Source: an uncultured beta proteobacterium (GTDB lineage Bacteria; Pseudomonadota; Gammaproteobacteria; Burkholderiales; Burkholderiaceae_B). From it: DNA of 35,160 nt. The stretch's first letter is position 1, and every line of letters starts with the position of its first letter. The notes beneath the pieces are model-generated. The model made no database searches. It was not told the DNA's origin and saw only the letters and a program-made list of their open reading frames with translations. The DNA lies in NCBI GenBank assembly GCA_903929925.1, contig CAIYWO010000416.1:1-35160 (forward strand), written 5' to 3'. Shown here piece by piece: positions 10,305 through 18,486 of this stretch. The position numbers were made by a program, and so were the translations under genes.

Positions 10305-12197
10305 TTAGACCGCAGCGGCTGGATCACTACTTGTTCCTGGTGCTGTTCCGCTAGGTGGCGAACCAGTCGAATCCATGGGTACGTCAGGGACTTTGGGGGC
10401 ACGAGGGGGACGACCTTCAATGATGTCATTGATCTGATCTGCATCAATCGTTTCCCACTCAAGCAAGGTTTTGGCCATGACTTCAACCTTCTCGCGATTG
10501 CTTTCAAGAATCGTGCGGGCCACTGCATATTGCTCGTCGATGATCTTACGAATCTGTCGATCAACCTTTTGCATCGTGTCTTCGGACATATGAGTCGTTT
10601 TCGTCACGCTACGGCCCAAGAAAACCTCACCCTCATTTTCTGCATAGACCATCGGGCCGAGTTCTTCGGACATACCGTAACGCGTCACCATGTCCCGCGC
10701 CATCGCCGTTGCACGCTCAAAGTCGTTCGAGGCGCCAGTCGTCATTTGGTTCATGAACAATTCCTCGGCGATACGACCACCAAACAACACGGCGATCGTG
10801 CACAACATACGCTCTTTGTCCATGCTGTAGCGGTCACCCTCAGGCAACTGCATCGTTACACCGAGCGCACGACCACGAGGAATAATCGTGACCTTGTGCA
10901 CAGGATCCGTTTTGGGCAGCATGCGTGCAACCACAGCATGGCCAGACTCGTGATAAGCCGTGTTGCGGCGCTCTTCTTCAGGCATCACTAAGGAGCGTCG
11001 CTCAGCACCCATCATGATTTTGTCTTTGGCTTTCTCAAAGTCGGACATATCGACCGTGCGGCCATTGCGACGCGCCGCAAACAAGGCAGCCTCGTTCACC
11101 AAGTTAGCCAGATCGGCACCAGAAAAACCGGGGCATCCGCGAGCCAAAATATGCGCATCTACGTTTTGTGCCAACGGCACTTTGCGCATGTGCACCTTGA
11201 GAATTTGTTCGCGACCACGAATATCAGGGAGTGGCACGACTACTTGACGGTCAAAGCGTCCGGGACGCAGCAACGCGGGATCCAACACATCGGGGCGGTT
11301 GGTCGCGGCAATCACGATGACACCGACTCCGGACTCAAAACCGTCCATTTCAACCAGCAACTGGTTGAGTGTCTGTTCGCGCTCGTCGTTACCGCCACCG
11401 AGACCTGCGCCACGCTGGCGACCCACCGCATCGATTTCATCGATGAAAATGATGCAAGGCGAATGCTTTTTAGCGTTCTCGAACATATCACGCACGCGCG
11501 CTGCGCCGACGCCGACAAACATCTCAACAAAGTCGGAACCTGAAATACTGAAGAAAGGAACCTTCGCTTCGCCAGCGATGGCTTTAGCCAAGAGTGTCTT
11601 GCCTGTGCCGGGCGAACCCACCATCAAGACGCCACGCGGGATGTGTCCGCCAAGCTTTTGAAACTTGGTCGGATCGCGTAAAAAATCGACCAATTCTTGT
11701 ACGTCTTCTTTGGCTTCGTCGCAGCCTGCAACGTCCGCGAAGGTAACGGCGTTGGTGCTCTCATCGAGCATCTTCGCGCGTGACTTACCAAAACTAAACG
11801 CACCACCCTTACCACCACCCTGCATCTGACGCATGAAAAACACCCACACGCCAATCAGCAAGAGCATCGGAAACCAGGAGACAAAAATACTCATCAGGAA
11901 GGAAGGCTCTTCGCGCGCCTTGCCTGACACCTGCACGCCAGCCTTCATCAGGTCAGAGACCATCCAAAGATCGCCTGGCGAAGTCAAGGTATAGGGCCGG
12001 CCAGAGTCAGGGGTGACATGCAAGACGTCGCTTTGCACATCGACCTTGCGAATTTTTCCGGAGCGGGCATCATCCATGAATTGGGTGTAACTCACCGAAT
12101 CCTGCGATGGGGAGCGGGTGTCGAACTGTTTAAACACAGTGAACAACACCAGCGCGATCACCATCCAGACCGCAACTTTCGAAAAAGAATTATTCAA
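10305..12197 (-). CDS. ftsH: ATP-dependent zinc metalloprotease FtsH
   Basis: N-terminal TM segments, AAA+ Walker [17 protein letters not shown], and HEXXH ([11 protein letters not shown]). Confidence 0.98.
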   Translation of the reverse strand: MNNSFSKVAVWMVIALVLFTVFKQFDTRSPSQDSVSYTQFMDDARSGKIRKVDVQSDVLHVTPDSGRPYTLTSPGDLWMVSDLMKAGVQVSGKAREEPSFLMSIFVSWFPMLLLIGVWVFFMRQMQGGGKGGAFSFGKSRAKMLDESTNAVTFADVAGCDEAKEDVQELVDFLRDPTKFQKLGGHIPRGVLMVGSPGTGKTLLAKAIAGEAKVPFFSISGSDFVEMFVGVGAARVRDMFENAKKHSPCIIFIDEIDAVGRQRGAGLGGGNDEREQTLNQLLVEMDGFESGVGVIVIAATNRPDVLDPALLRPGRFDRQVVVPLPDIRGREQILKVHMRKVPLAQNVDAHILARGCPGFSGADLANLVNEAALFAARRNGRTVDMSDFEKAKDKIMMGAERRSLVMPEEERRNTAYHESGHAVVARMLPKTDPVHKVTIIPRGRALGVTMQLPEGDRYSMDKERMLCTIAVLFGGRIAEELFMNQMTTGASNDFERATAMARDMVTRYGMSEELGPMVYAENEGEVFLGRSVTKTTHMSEDTMQKVDRQIRKIIDEQYAVARTILESNREKVEVMAKTLLEWETIDADQINDIIEGRPPRAPKVPDVPMDSTGSPPSGTAPGTSSDPAAAV

Positions 12198-12306
12198 GGC
12201 CGATCTCCAGCATATGTTCTGACGCGCAGCGATTTCTTTTGGCCTAAAGCAATCGTCGCAAAATTATCCACAACCCATTCTACCCCGATTCAATCCCGCT
12301 ATTCGT

Positions 12307-12383
12307 AGCAATACCGGGGGATGCGCAAGGATATAAGGGCTTGAAAAACCAGATAAAACACTCCCCAAACAGGGGGTATTGCT
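12307..12383. repeat. Inverted repeat AGCAATACC / GGTATTGCT between rlmE and ftsH
   Basis: Perfect 9-bp arms at 12307-12315 and 12375-12383, with an inner GGGGG/CCCC complementarity. Confidence 0.6.
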
Positions 12384-12388
12384 TGACC

Positions 12389-13024
12389 CTAGCCCTTTCG
12401 ACCTTTCGCAATCAAAAAGGTTTCAGAAGAACGATCTCGCGACGCCTTTGGCTTGCGCTCCACCACTCTTTTGAAGTGACGTTTAAAACTTTCCACGATT
12501 TGAGAAAAACCGCTTCCGTGGAAAGCTTTGACAATCAACGCCCCCTCAGGTTTGAGGTGCATAAGTGAAAATTCAAGAGCTAAATCGCAAACTTGTTGAA
12601 TTCGGGCCGAATCCGCACTGCCCACGCCAGAAAGGTTAGGCGCCATATCTGACATGACCAGATCCACAGCCTGCCCATCCAGAAGCTCATTGAGCTGCTC
12701 CAGCACGCCATCCTCGCTAAAGTCCCCCAGTATGAACTCCACACCCTCAATTGGCTCCATCGGCAACAGATCCAGGGCAACGATTCGGCCGTCGATGACG
12801 CCGCCCTTGCCCACTAGGCGTTCACGCGCGACCTGAGACCAGCTCCCTGGGGTAGAACCCAAATCGACCACAATATCGCCCCGGCGCATAAGTTTCTCGG
12901 CATCGAGAATCTCCGTCAGCTTAAAAGCGGCCCGAGCCCGGTAGCCTTTTTGTTGCGCCAATTTAACGAATGGGTCGTTGATATGCTGCATCACCCACTC
13001 TTTTGAAAATTTGTTCTTGGCCAT
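12389..13024 (-). CDS. rlmE: 23S rRNA (uridine-2'-O-)-methyltransferase RlmE
   Basis: [11 protein letters not shown]...[36 protein letters not shown]. Start trimmed to 13024. Confidence 0.95.
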   Translation of the reverse strand: MAKNKFSKEWVMQHINDPFVKLAQQKGYRARAAFKLTEILDAEKLMRRGDIVVDLGSTPGSWSQVARERLVGKGGVIDGRIVALDLLPMEPIEGVEFILGDFSEDGVLEQLNELLDGQAVDLVMSDMAPNLSGVGSADSARIQQVCDLALEFSLMHLKPEGALIVKAFHGSGFSQIVESFKRHFKRVVERKPKASRDRSSETFLIAKGRKG

Positions 13025-13042
13025 TCCCGTACAATTCACCTT

Positions 13043-13651
13043 ATGACTATGGAACTCACCCCACGCGAACGCAGTGCGCTGCGCGCCGCCGCCCACCCCC
13101 TCAAGCCAGTCGTCTTAATAGGTGACAACGGTTTAACTGAGGCCGTATTAAAAGAAATCGATCGCGCGCTATCCTCGCACGAATTAATCAAAGTGCGCGC
13201 CGGCACAGCGGATCGCGAGGATCGCGACGAAATGCTCTCCGCTATTTGCGAAGCGCTATCGTGTGCACCCGTGCACCATCTGGGCAAGATGCTGATCCTG
13301 TTCAGATCCGGAGAACAAAGCACTTACCTCAAACCACCGGTTGAGCCTCGCAGCCCTGCCTTACGCAAGCCCACTGAGCCACACACACCCAAAAAGCTCG
13401 CTGCGCACGGCAAAAAACTGGAAAAACCAAAACGTCGAACACGCGCCGAACGAGATCAAGAGATCGAAACCGAACGCCCAAAGGTGTTCGCTGGTGATCG
13501 GCCCACAAGACCAAGTACTCGCGCAAACACCAGCAAGGATACAGCACACGGGATTCCTCGTCGCAGCGCTCTATCGCTACGTGCTGGCGCACGTCGTGGC
13601 ACCTTGGCGGGCGCAGCGAGCGCGCGCAAGCGGGCTCCGGTCAAGCGCTAG
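13043..13651 (+). CDS. yhbY: YhbY-type CRM-domain RNA-binding protein with long basic C-terminal tail
   Basis: N-terminal [48 protein letters not shown] matches YhbY. Divergent from rlmE-ftsH as in E. coli. About 100 extra Lys/Arg/Pro-rich residues follow. Confidence 0.88.
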   Translation: MTMELTPRERSALRAAAHPLKPVVLIGDNGLTEAVLKEIDRALSSHELIKVRAGTADREDRDEMLSAICEALSCAPVHHLGKMLILFRSGEQSTYLKPPVEPRSPALRKPTEPHTPKKLAAHGKKLEKPKRRTRAERDQEIETERPKVFAGDRPTRPSTRANTSKDTAHGIPRRSALSLRAGARRGTLAGAASARKRAPVKR

Positions 13652-13667
13652 CCTAAAAGCTAGCGCT
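13644..13667. repeat. Perfect hairpin at the yhbY stop codon
   Basis: agcgctagc-ctaaaa-gctagcgct between convergent yhbY and greA. It lacks a U-tract on either strand, so terminator function is uncertain. Confidence 0.5.
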
Positions 13668-13678
13668 GCTGGGCATGC

Positions 13679-14155
13679 TCAGAGGTACTTGACGCTCACG
13701 ATTTCGAACTCGCGCTCACCAGACGGTGCCCTGACCGTCACCACATCACCTTCGTACTTGCCGATCAACGCGCGGGCAACGGGGCTTGAAACAGAGATCA
13801 GATTCGCGCGGATATCTGCTTCGATATCTCCAACAATCTGATACGTGACTTTATCGCCGGATTCGAGATCTTCGATCTCAACGGTTGCACCGAACACCAC
13901 GCGTCCGTCTGCATCGATCGATGCTGGATCAATCAATTGCGCATTAGATAGCGTGCCATCGAGTTCACCAATACGGCCTTCAATAAAGCCTTGACGCTCA
14001 CGCGCGGCATCGTATTCAGCATTTTCAGACAGGTCGCCCTGCGCGCGCGCTTCGGCGATCGCGTTAATCACAGCGGGACGTTCGACGTGCTTGAGACGGT
14101 GCAGTTCGGCTTGCAAGCGCTCGGCCCCGCGCACGGTAAGAGGAATAGTGGCCAT
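13679..14155 (-). CDS. greA: Transcription elongation factor GreA
   Basis: 158 aa: MATIPLTVRGAERLQAELHRLK, AIAEARAQGDLSENAEYDAARERQGFIEGRI. Confidence 0.98.
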   Translation of the reverse strand: MATIPLTVRGAERLQAELHRLKHVERPAVINAIAEARAQGDLSENAEYDAARERQGFIEGRIGELDGTLSNAQLIDPASIDADGRVVFGATVEIEDLESGDKVTYQIVGDIEADIRANLISVSSPVARALIGKYEGDVVTVRAPSGEREFEIVSVKYL

Positions 14156-14166
14156 AATGTTTTCCC

Positions 14167-14201
14167 AAAAAGCAAAACCCCGGATCGAGTCGAAACCGGG
14201 G
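14167..14201 (-). terminator. Intrinsic terminator/attenuator in the greA leader
   Basis: Minus strand CCCCGG-TTTCGACTCGAT-CCGGGG followed by TTTTGCTTTTT, ending about 12 nt before the greA ATG. Confidence 0.65.
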
Positions 14202-14217
14202 CAATCAACAAGGTTGT

Positions 14218-14246
14218 ATTGTGAGGAAAATTTAGGACAAATGCAA
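14218..14246 (-). promoter_or_regulatory. Candidate sigma70 promoter for greA
   Basis: Minus strand TTGCAT (14246-14241), 17 bp spacer, CACAAT (14223-14218). Confidence 0.4.
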
Positions 14247-14281
14247 GTGTTCGGCTGTTTTTAGGGGCACGCCTCTGTTTT

Positions 14282-14310
14282 TTTACAAAAAATGTAGCAA
14301 GCACTAAAAT
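14282..14310 (+). promoter_or_regulatory. Candidate sigma70 promoter for the fpr operon
   Basis: TTTACA (14282-14287), 17 bp, TAAAAT (14305-14310). Confidence 0.55.
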
Positions 14311-14337
14311 TTAATGTTGTAAATGCTACATTACAAC
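14291..14337. promoter_or_regulatory. Nested inverted repeats at the fpr promoter (candidate operator)
   Basis: Outer dyad AATGTAGCA (14291-14299) / TGCTACATT (14324-14332). Second dyad GTTGTAA (14316-14322) / TTACAAC (14331-14337). Confidence 0.55.
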
Positions 14338-14365
14338 TTATCCCTCACCTAATAACGAGTCCGCC

Positions 14366-15139
14366 ATGAGTGCCTTTAACGAAGAGCGTGTTTTAACAGT
14401 TCATCACTGGACTGATCGACTGTTTAGTTTCACAACCACGCGCGACCCCTCTTTACGTTTCAGCAATGGTCATTTCACAATGATTGGGTTGCGGGTCAAT
14501 GACAAGCCTCTGCTTCGAGCCTACAGCATCGTCAGCCCCAATTACGAAGAGCATCTTGAGTTTTTAAGTATCAAAGTTGAGGACGGCCCGCTCACTTCTC
14601 GTTTGCAACACATCAAGGTCGGAGACTCCATTGTTGTCGGCCGCAAACCGACGGGCACCTTACTGATTGACTATCTATTGCCGGGCAAACGTTTGTACAT
14701 GTTTTCATCTGGCACCGGACTTGCCCCGTTTTTAAGTGTGATTCGCGACCCAGAGACTTACGAGAAATTTGAAGAAGTCATCTTGGTGCATGGCGTGCGT
14801 GAAGTCGCTGAACTGGCTTATCACGACTACTTAACGCAGACATTGCCTAAGCACGAGTTCCTCGGAGAGATGGTCTCCAAGCAATTGAAATACTACCCAA
14901 CCGTGACACGTGAAGCGTACAAAAATACGGGACGCATCACCTCGCTGATTGAAAATGGAAAGCTTTTTTCGGATCTAGGCGTGCCTCCACTGAACCGCGA
15001 ACAGGACCGCATCATGATCTGCGGCAGCCCTGGTATGTTGCGCGATCTAAAGACGATGCTCGAGGAACGCGGGTTTAACGAAGGCAACACCTCAAAGCCT
15101 GGGGACTTCGTGATTGAACGTGCGTTTGCCGAACAATAA
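14366..15139 (+). CDS. fpr: Ferredoxin--NADP(+) reductase
   Basis: 257 aa with LLRAYSIVSPNYEEHLEFLSIKV (FAD), MFSSGTGLAPFLSVIRD (NADP) and ICGSPGML. Confidence 0.92.
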   Translation: MSAFNEERVLTVHHWTDRLFSFTTTRDPSLRFSNGHFTMIGLRVNDKPLLRAYSIVSPNYEEHLEFLSIKVEDGPLTSRLQHIKVGDSIVVGRKPTGTLLIDYLLPGKRLYMFSSGTGLAPFLSVIRDPETYEKFEEVILVHGVREVAELAYHDYLTQTLPKHEFLGEMVSKQLKYYPTVTREAYKNTGRITSLIENGKLFSDLGVPPLNREQDRIMICGSPGMLRDLKTMLEERGFNEGNTSKPGDFVIERAFAEQ

Positions 15140-15150
15140 AGACGCCACCG

Positions 15151-15828
15151 ATGACGGCCAAGGCTATATCGAACGCGCAGCCTCAACGTAGAGTTGGGGT
15201 ACGCGAAAAGTCAGCGGAAACGACTCGCGACAGCCTGTTAATGGCTGCGATCAAGATATTTGCCGAACATGGATTTGACGGCGGCAGCATCGACCAAATA
15301 TCAAAGGCTGCAAACTCTCACGACCGAATGATTTATTACTATTTTGGTAATAAAGAAAGTTTGTTTGTCGCAGCACTTGAGGAAATCTATCGACGCTTTA
15401 ACGTTGCCGAAGCGGCACTCACTCTCGACTTAACTCGGCCCAAGCTTGCGCTCGAGCAAGTCGTGCGCTTTGTTCTGCACTACTACAAAGAACACCCAGA
15501 ATTTGTCACGTTGCTCAATAGCGAAAACCTGCACCGAGGCAAACATATCGTACGTTCAGATAAAGCACAGCAGTTTTCATCCCCCGCAATCAGCGTCGTA
15601 GATGATGTCCTGCGGCGGGGGATCGCAGAAGGAAGTTTTCGCGCAACGGTTGCCTCCCGCGATCTCTACATGATGATCGTAGCCTTGGGTTATTTTTACC
15701 AATCCAATCGGTTCACGCTTTCGGCCTTCCTAGGAGAAAACCTTGAAACTCCGGAAGTCTTTGAACAATGGGAAACGTTTGTGATTGACGCCGTGCTGCG
15801 CACGGTGCTCAACCCAGCGGCGCTGTAA
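15151..15828 (+). CDS. TetR/AcrR family transcriptional regulator
   Basis: N-terminal HTH AAIKIFAEHGFDGGSIDQISKAANSHDRMIYYYFGNKESLFVAALEE. 11 bp after the fpr stop. Confidence 0.92.
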   Translation: MTAKAISNAQPQRRVGVREKSAETTRDSLLMAAIKIFAEHGFDGGSIDQISKAANSHDRMIYYYFGNKESLFVAALEEIYRRFNVAEAALTLDLTRPKLALEQVVRFVLHYYKEHPEFVTLLNSENLHRGKHIVRSDKAQQFSSPAISVVDDVLRRGIAEGSFRATVASRDLYMMIVALGYFYQSNRFTLSAFLGENLETPEVFEQWETFVIDAVLRTVLNPAAL

Positions 15829-15859
15829 ACTGCCTGCTTTTGTTTAACTGAGCATTGGC

Positions 15860-16507
15860 ATGACTGAAATCTGGCTAGTACGGCACGGGGAAACACCTTG
15901 GAACGCTGAGCGGCGGGTACAGGGCTGGGAAGACATTGATTTGAACCAAACAGGCATTGACCAAGCGCTTGCGCTCGGGCGCCATATCAAGAAGCTCGGG
16001 CAAGCCGGTCAGCCCCTTGATGCGATCTACACAAGCGACCTGAAACGCGCGCATGCGACTGCGCAAACCGTTGCGACTGAGGTGAACTTACCACTCAACA
16101 TCCACCAAGGCGTGAGAGAACGGCACTTTGGCGTGTTGCAAGGACTGGTCTACGACGAGATGGATGCCCACGCACCAGAAGCCGCAGCAGTTTGGCGCTC
16201 GAGAGACCCAAACGCTGAACTGCCAGGCGGGGAATCGCTAGGCTTCTTCCATAACCGAGTTGTGAGTGCGATCGATGAAATCGCGGCACGTCATCTTGGC
16301 CAGCGCGTGATGGTCGTCAGTCACGGGGGTGCCATGGATATTATTTGGCGGCATGCAAACCAAGTCAGCCTGCAGGTACCGCGACAAGCCCCTCTTTTGA
16401 ATGCGAGTCTGAACCGACTCAAAGTTTCACCACAAGGATGGAGCGTCATTCGTTGGGGTGATGTGGATCATTTGGCTGACGGAACACAAAACGACGTCAC
16501 GCCCTAA
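15860..16507 (+). CDS. Histidine phosphatase / phosphoglycerate mutase family protein
   Basis: WLVRHGETPWNAERRVQGWEDIDL RHG motif, C-terminal VVSHGGAMDIIWR. Confidence 0.92.
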   Translation: MTEIWLVRHGETPWNAERRVQGWEDIDLNQTGIDQALALGRHIKKLGQAGQPLDAIYTSDLKRAHATAQTVATEVNLPLNIHQGVRERHFGVLQGLVYDEMDAHAPEAAAVWRSRDPNAELPGGESLGFFHNRVVSAIDEIAARHLGQRVMVVSHGGAMDIIWRHANQVSLQVPRQAPLLNASLNRLKVSPQGWSVIRWGDVDHLADGTQNDVTP

Positions 16508-16521
16508 AGCAAGCCCGCAAA

Positions 16522-17283
16522 TCAACGCTCGGAACGGCGGGGTTTGCGTGGTGCATCGACGGCTAAGCGATCGTACAACCAGTTAGGCAATAACCGCATT
16601 ATTTTTGCAACGACGCCCATTTGCCAGGGAATCACGACATACGAGCGAGCGGAGGCAATCACCTTAGCAGCACGCACCGCAAAAGCGTCGGCCTCCATCA
16701 AGAACGGCATGGCATAAGGATTATGCTCCGTCATTTCGGTCTTGATATAGCCTGGCGCAATCGTCACCACATGCACACCGTGAGGTTTGAGTTCGAGCCT
16801 TAAGCTCTCGCAGTAGGTTGCCACAGCGGCTTTCGATGCGCTGTAGGCCCCCGCACCAGGCAATCCTCGCACGCCCGCCACACTGGCGATCCCCACCAGT
16901 GTCCCGGCCCGTCTAGCCTTCATCCCCGCAACAAAGGGCTCAAAACTTGATACGGTGGCATTCACGTTGGTTTGCATGATTGCGCTAAAGACCGAGAAAT
17001 CATCCTCACACTCTGTCAAGGTGCCGGCACTAATGCCTGCACTGGCGATCACCGTGTCGACAAAACCAACTTTTGCTTGAAAATGATGCGCAGCCGCGTG
17101 TAACGCATCCCGATCACAGACATCGACGGCATACACGTAGTGCTCGCCGGGTAAGGAGGCGACCAAACTGTGCAGACGATCGGCACGGCGTGCCAACAAA
17201 CCAAGCGTCTGGCCCTGCGCGGCATAGTGCCGCGCCAGCGCAGCGCCTAGCCCGCTACTTGCACCTGTGATGAAAACTGGCAT
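16522..17283 (-). CDS. SDR family short-chain dehydrogenase
   Basis: FITGASSGLGAALARHYA nucleotide-binding motif and the YSASKAA catalytic motif. Confidence 0.92.
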   Translation of the reverse strand: MPVFITGASSGLGAALARHYAAQGQTLGLLARRADRLHSLVASLPGEHYVYAVDVCDRDALHAAAHHFQAKVGFVDTVIASAGISAGTLTECEDDFSVFSAIMQTNVNATVSSFEPFVAGMKARRAGTLVGIASVAGVRGLPGAGAYSASKAAVATYCESLRLELKPHGVHVVTIAPGYIKTEMTEHNPYAMPFLMEADAFAVRAAKVIASARSYVVIPWQMGVVAKIMRLLPNWLYDRLAVDAPRKPRRSER

Positions 17284-17286
17284 GGC

Positions 17287-18486
17287 TTAGGCTGCGTCAG
17301 ACGCGGTGCCAGCTTGCTTGACGATGCCGGCAGAAATCAGTTGATCGATCTCAGCTTTGCCCAGACCAAACTCCGTCAGCACCTCAATGGAGTGCTCGCC
17401 AATACGCGGGGAACTTTGCGCCTTGCGGTGGTAGGGATGCGATGGCAGCCCCATGTAGGGCAGCGTGCCCACACCTGCCTGCTCTAGTTCTTGGAACATC
17501 TTGAGATGCAAGGCTTGCGGATGCGTCATGACCCCAGTGTAATCACGCACGGCGGCGTGCAATACATCGTGTTCTTGAAACAAGGCGGTCCAGTGCGCAG
17601 TGGGCTTGAGTTTTAACTGCGCATTCATATCTGCGTGGAGTCGCGCACGGTTATCGAAGCGTATGGCGTTATCTAAATAACGTGCATCCGTGATCCACTC
17701 AGGTCGCGCCATCGCACGGCAGATATTGTGAAAGTGATCGGTGTTGACGGTCACGACAGAGATTTTCCCATCGGACGTATCGAACACACCATTTGGCGCA
17801 CTCACCGCACCAAAGGGCCTTTTACCAGCCATCGCTTGTTCAAGAAAACACATTCCTTGAAACGATGCGCACGCTTCAAACAGGCTCACTTGCACGTGGG
17901 CGCCACGCTTACGTGCCAAACGCTGATACAGTGCGGTCGCAGCACCTTGAGACGCATATAAACCAGTCATCACATCAACAGCAAGTATGCCCACACGTCG
18001 GGGCATCCCCGACTCGTCCTGATTCGAGAACATCAAACCGCTATCGGCTTGCATGACAGAGTCCGTTGCGGGCGCGTCGGCGTACGGACCATCCGGTCCG
18101 TAGCCACTGATCGACACATAGACAAGATCGGGCTTTTCGCGCGACAACTCGTCGTAGCCCACGCCAAGGCGCTCTGCCACCCCAGGACGAAAGTTTTGTA
18201 CAACGACATCAGCCTGTGAAGCTAAGCCACGCAGAATTTTTTTTCCTGCGTCTGTGCGGGCATCTAGCGCCAACGCCTGCTTACCCGCGTTGTATTGAAT
18301 CGCAAGCGCATTGTGATCGCCCTTCCTGACACCCACGAAACGAATCCAGTCACCAGCAGGTGGCTCAACCTTTAGAACATGTGCGCCCTGCTGCCACAAG
18401 ACATGCGCGCAATAAGGACCTGCAATCCCTTGGGATATATCCAGGACCCGGAGGCCTGCGTAGGGAAGCTCGGCGTCGGCGATCAT
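17287..18486 (-). CDS. CaiB/BaiF (class III) CoA-transferase family protein
   Basis: [55 protein letters not shown]. 4-bp overlap with carB. Confidence 0.92.
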   Translation of the reverse strand: MIADAELPYAGLRVLDISQGIAGPYCAHVLWQQGAHVLKVEPPAGDWIRFVGVRKGDHNALAIQYNAGKQALALDARTDAGKKILRGLASQADVVVQNFRPGVAERLGVGYDELSREKPDLVYVSISGYGPDGPYADAPATDSVMQADSGLMFSNQDESGMPRRVGILAVDVMTGLYASQGAATALYQRLARKRGAHVQVSLFEACASFQGMCFLEQAMAGKRPFGAVSAPNGVFDTSDGKISVVTVNTDHFHNICRAMARPEWITDARYLDNAIRFDNRARLHADMNAQLKLKPTAHWTALFQEHDVLHAAVRDYTGVMTHPQALHLKMFQELEQAGVGTLPYMGLPSHPYHRKAQSSPRIGEHSIEVLTEFGLGKAEIDQLISAGIVKQAGTASDAA

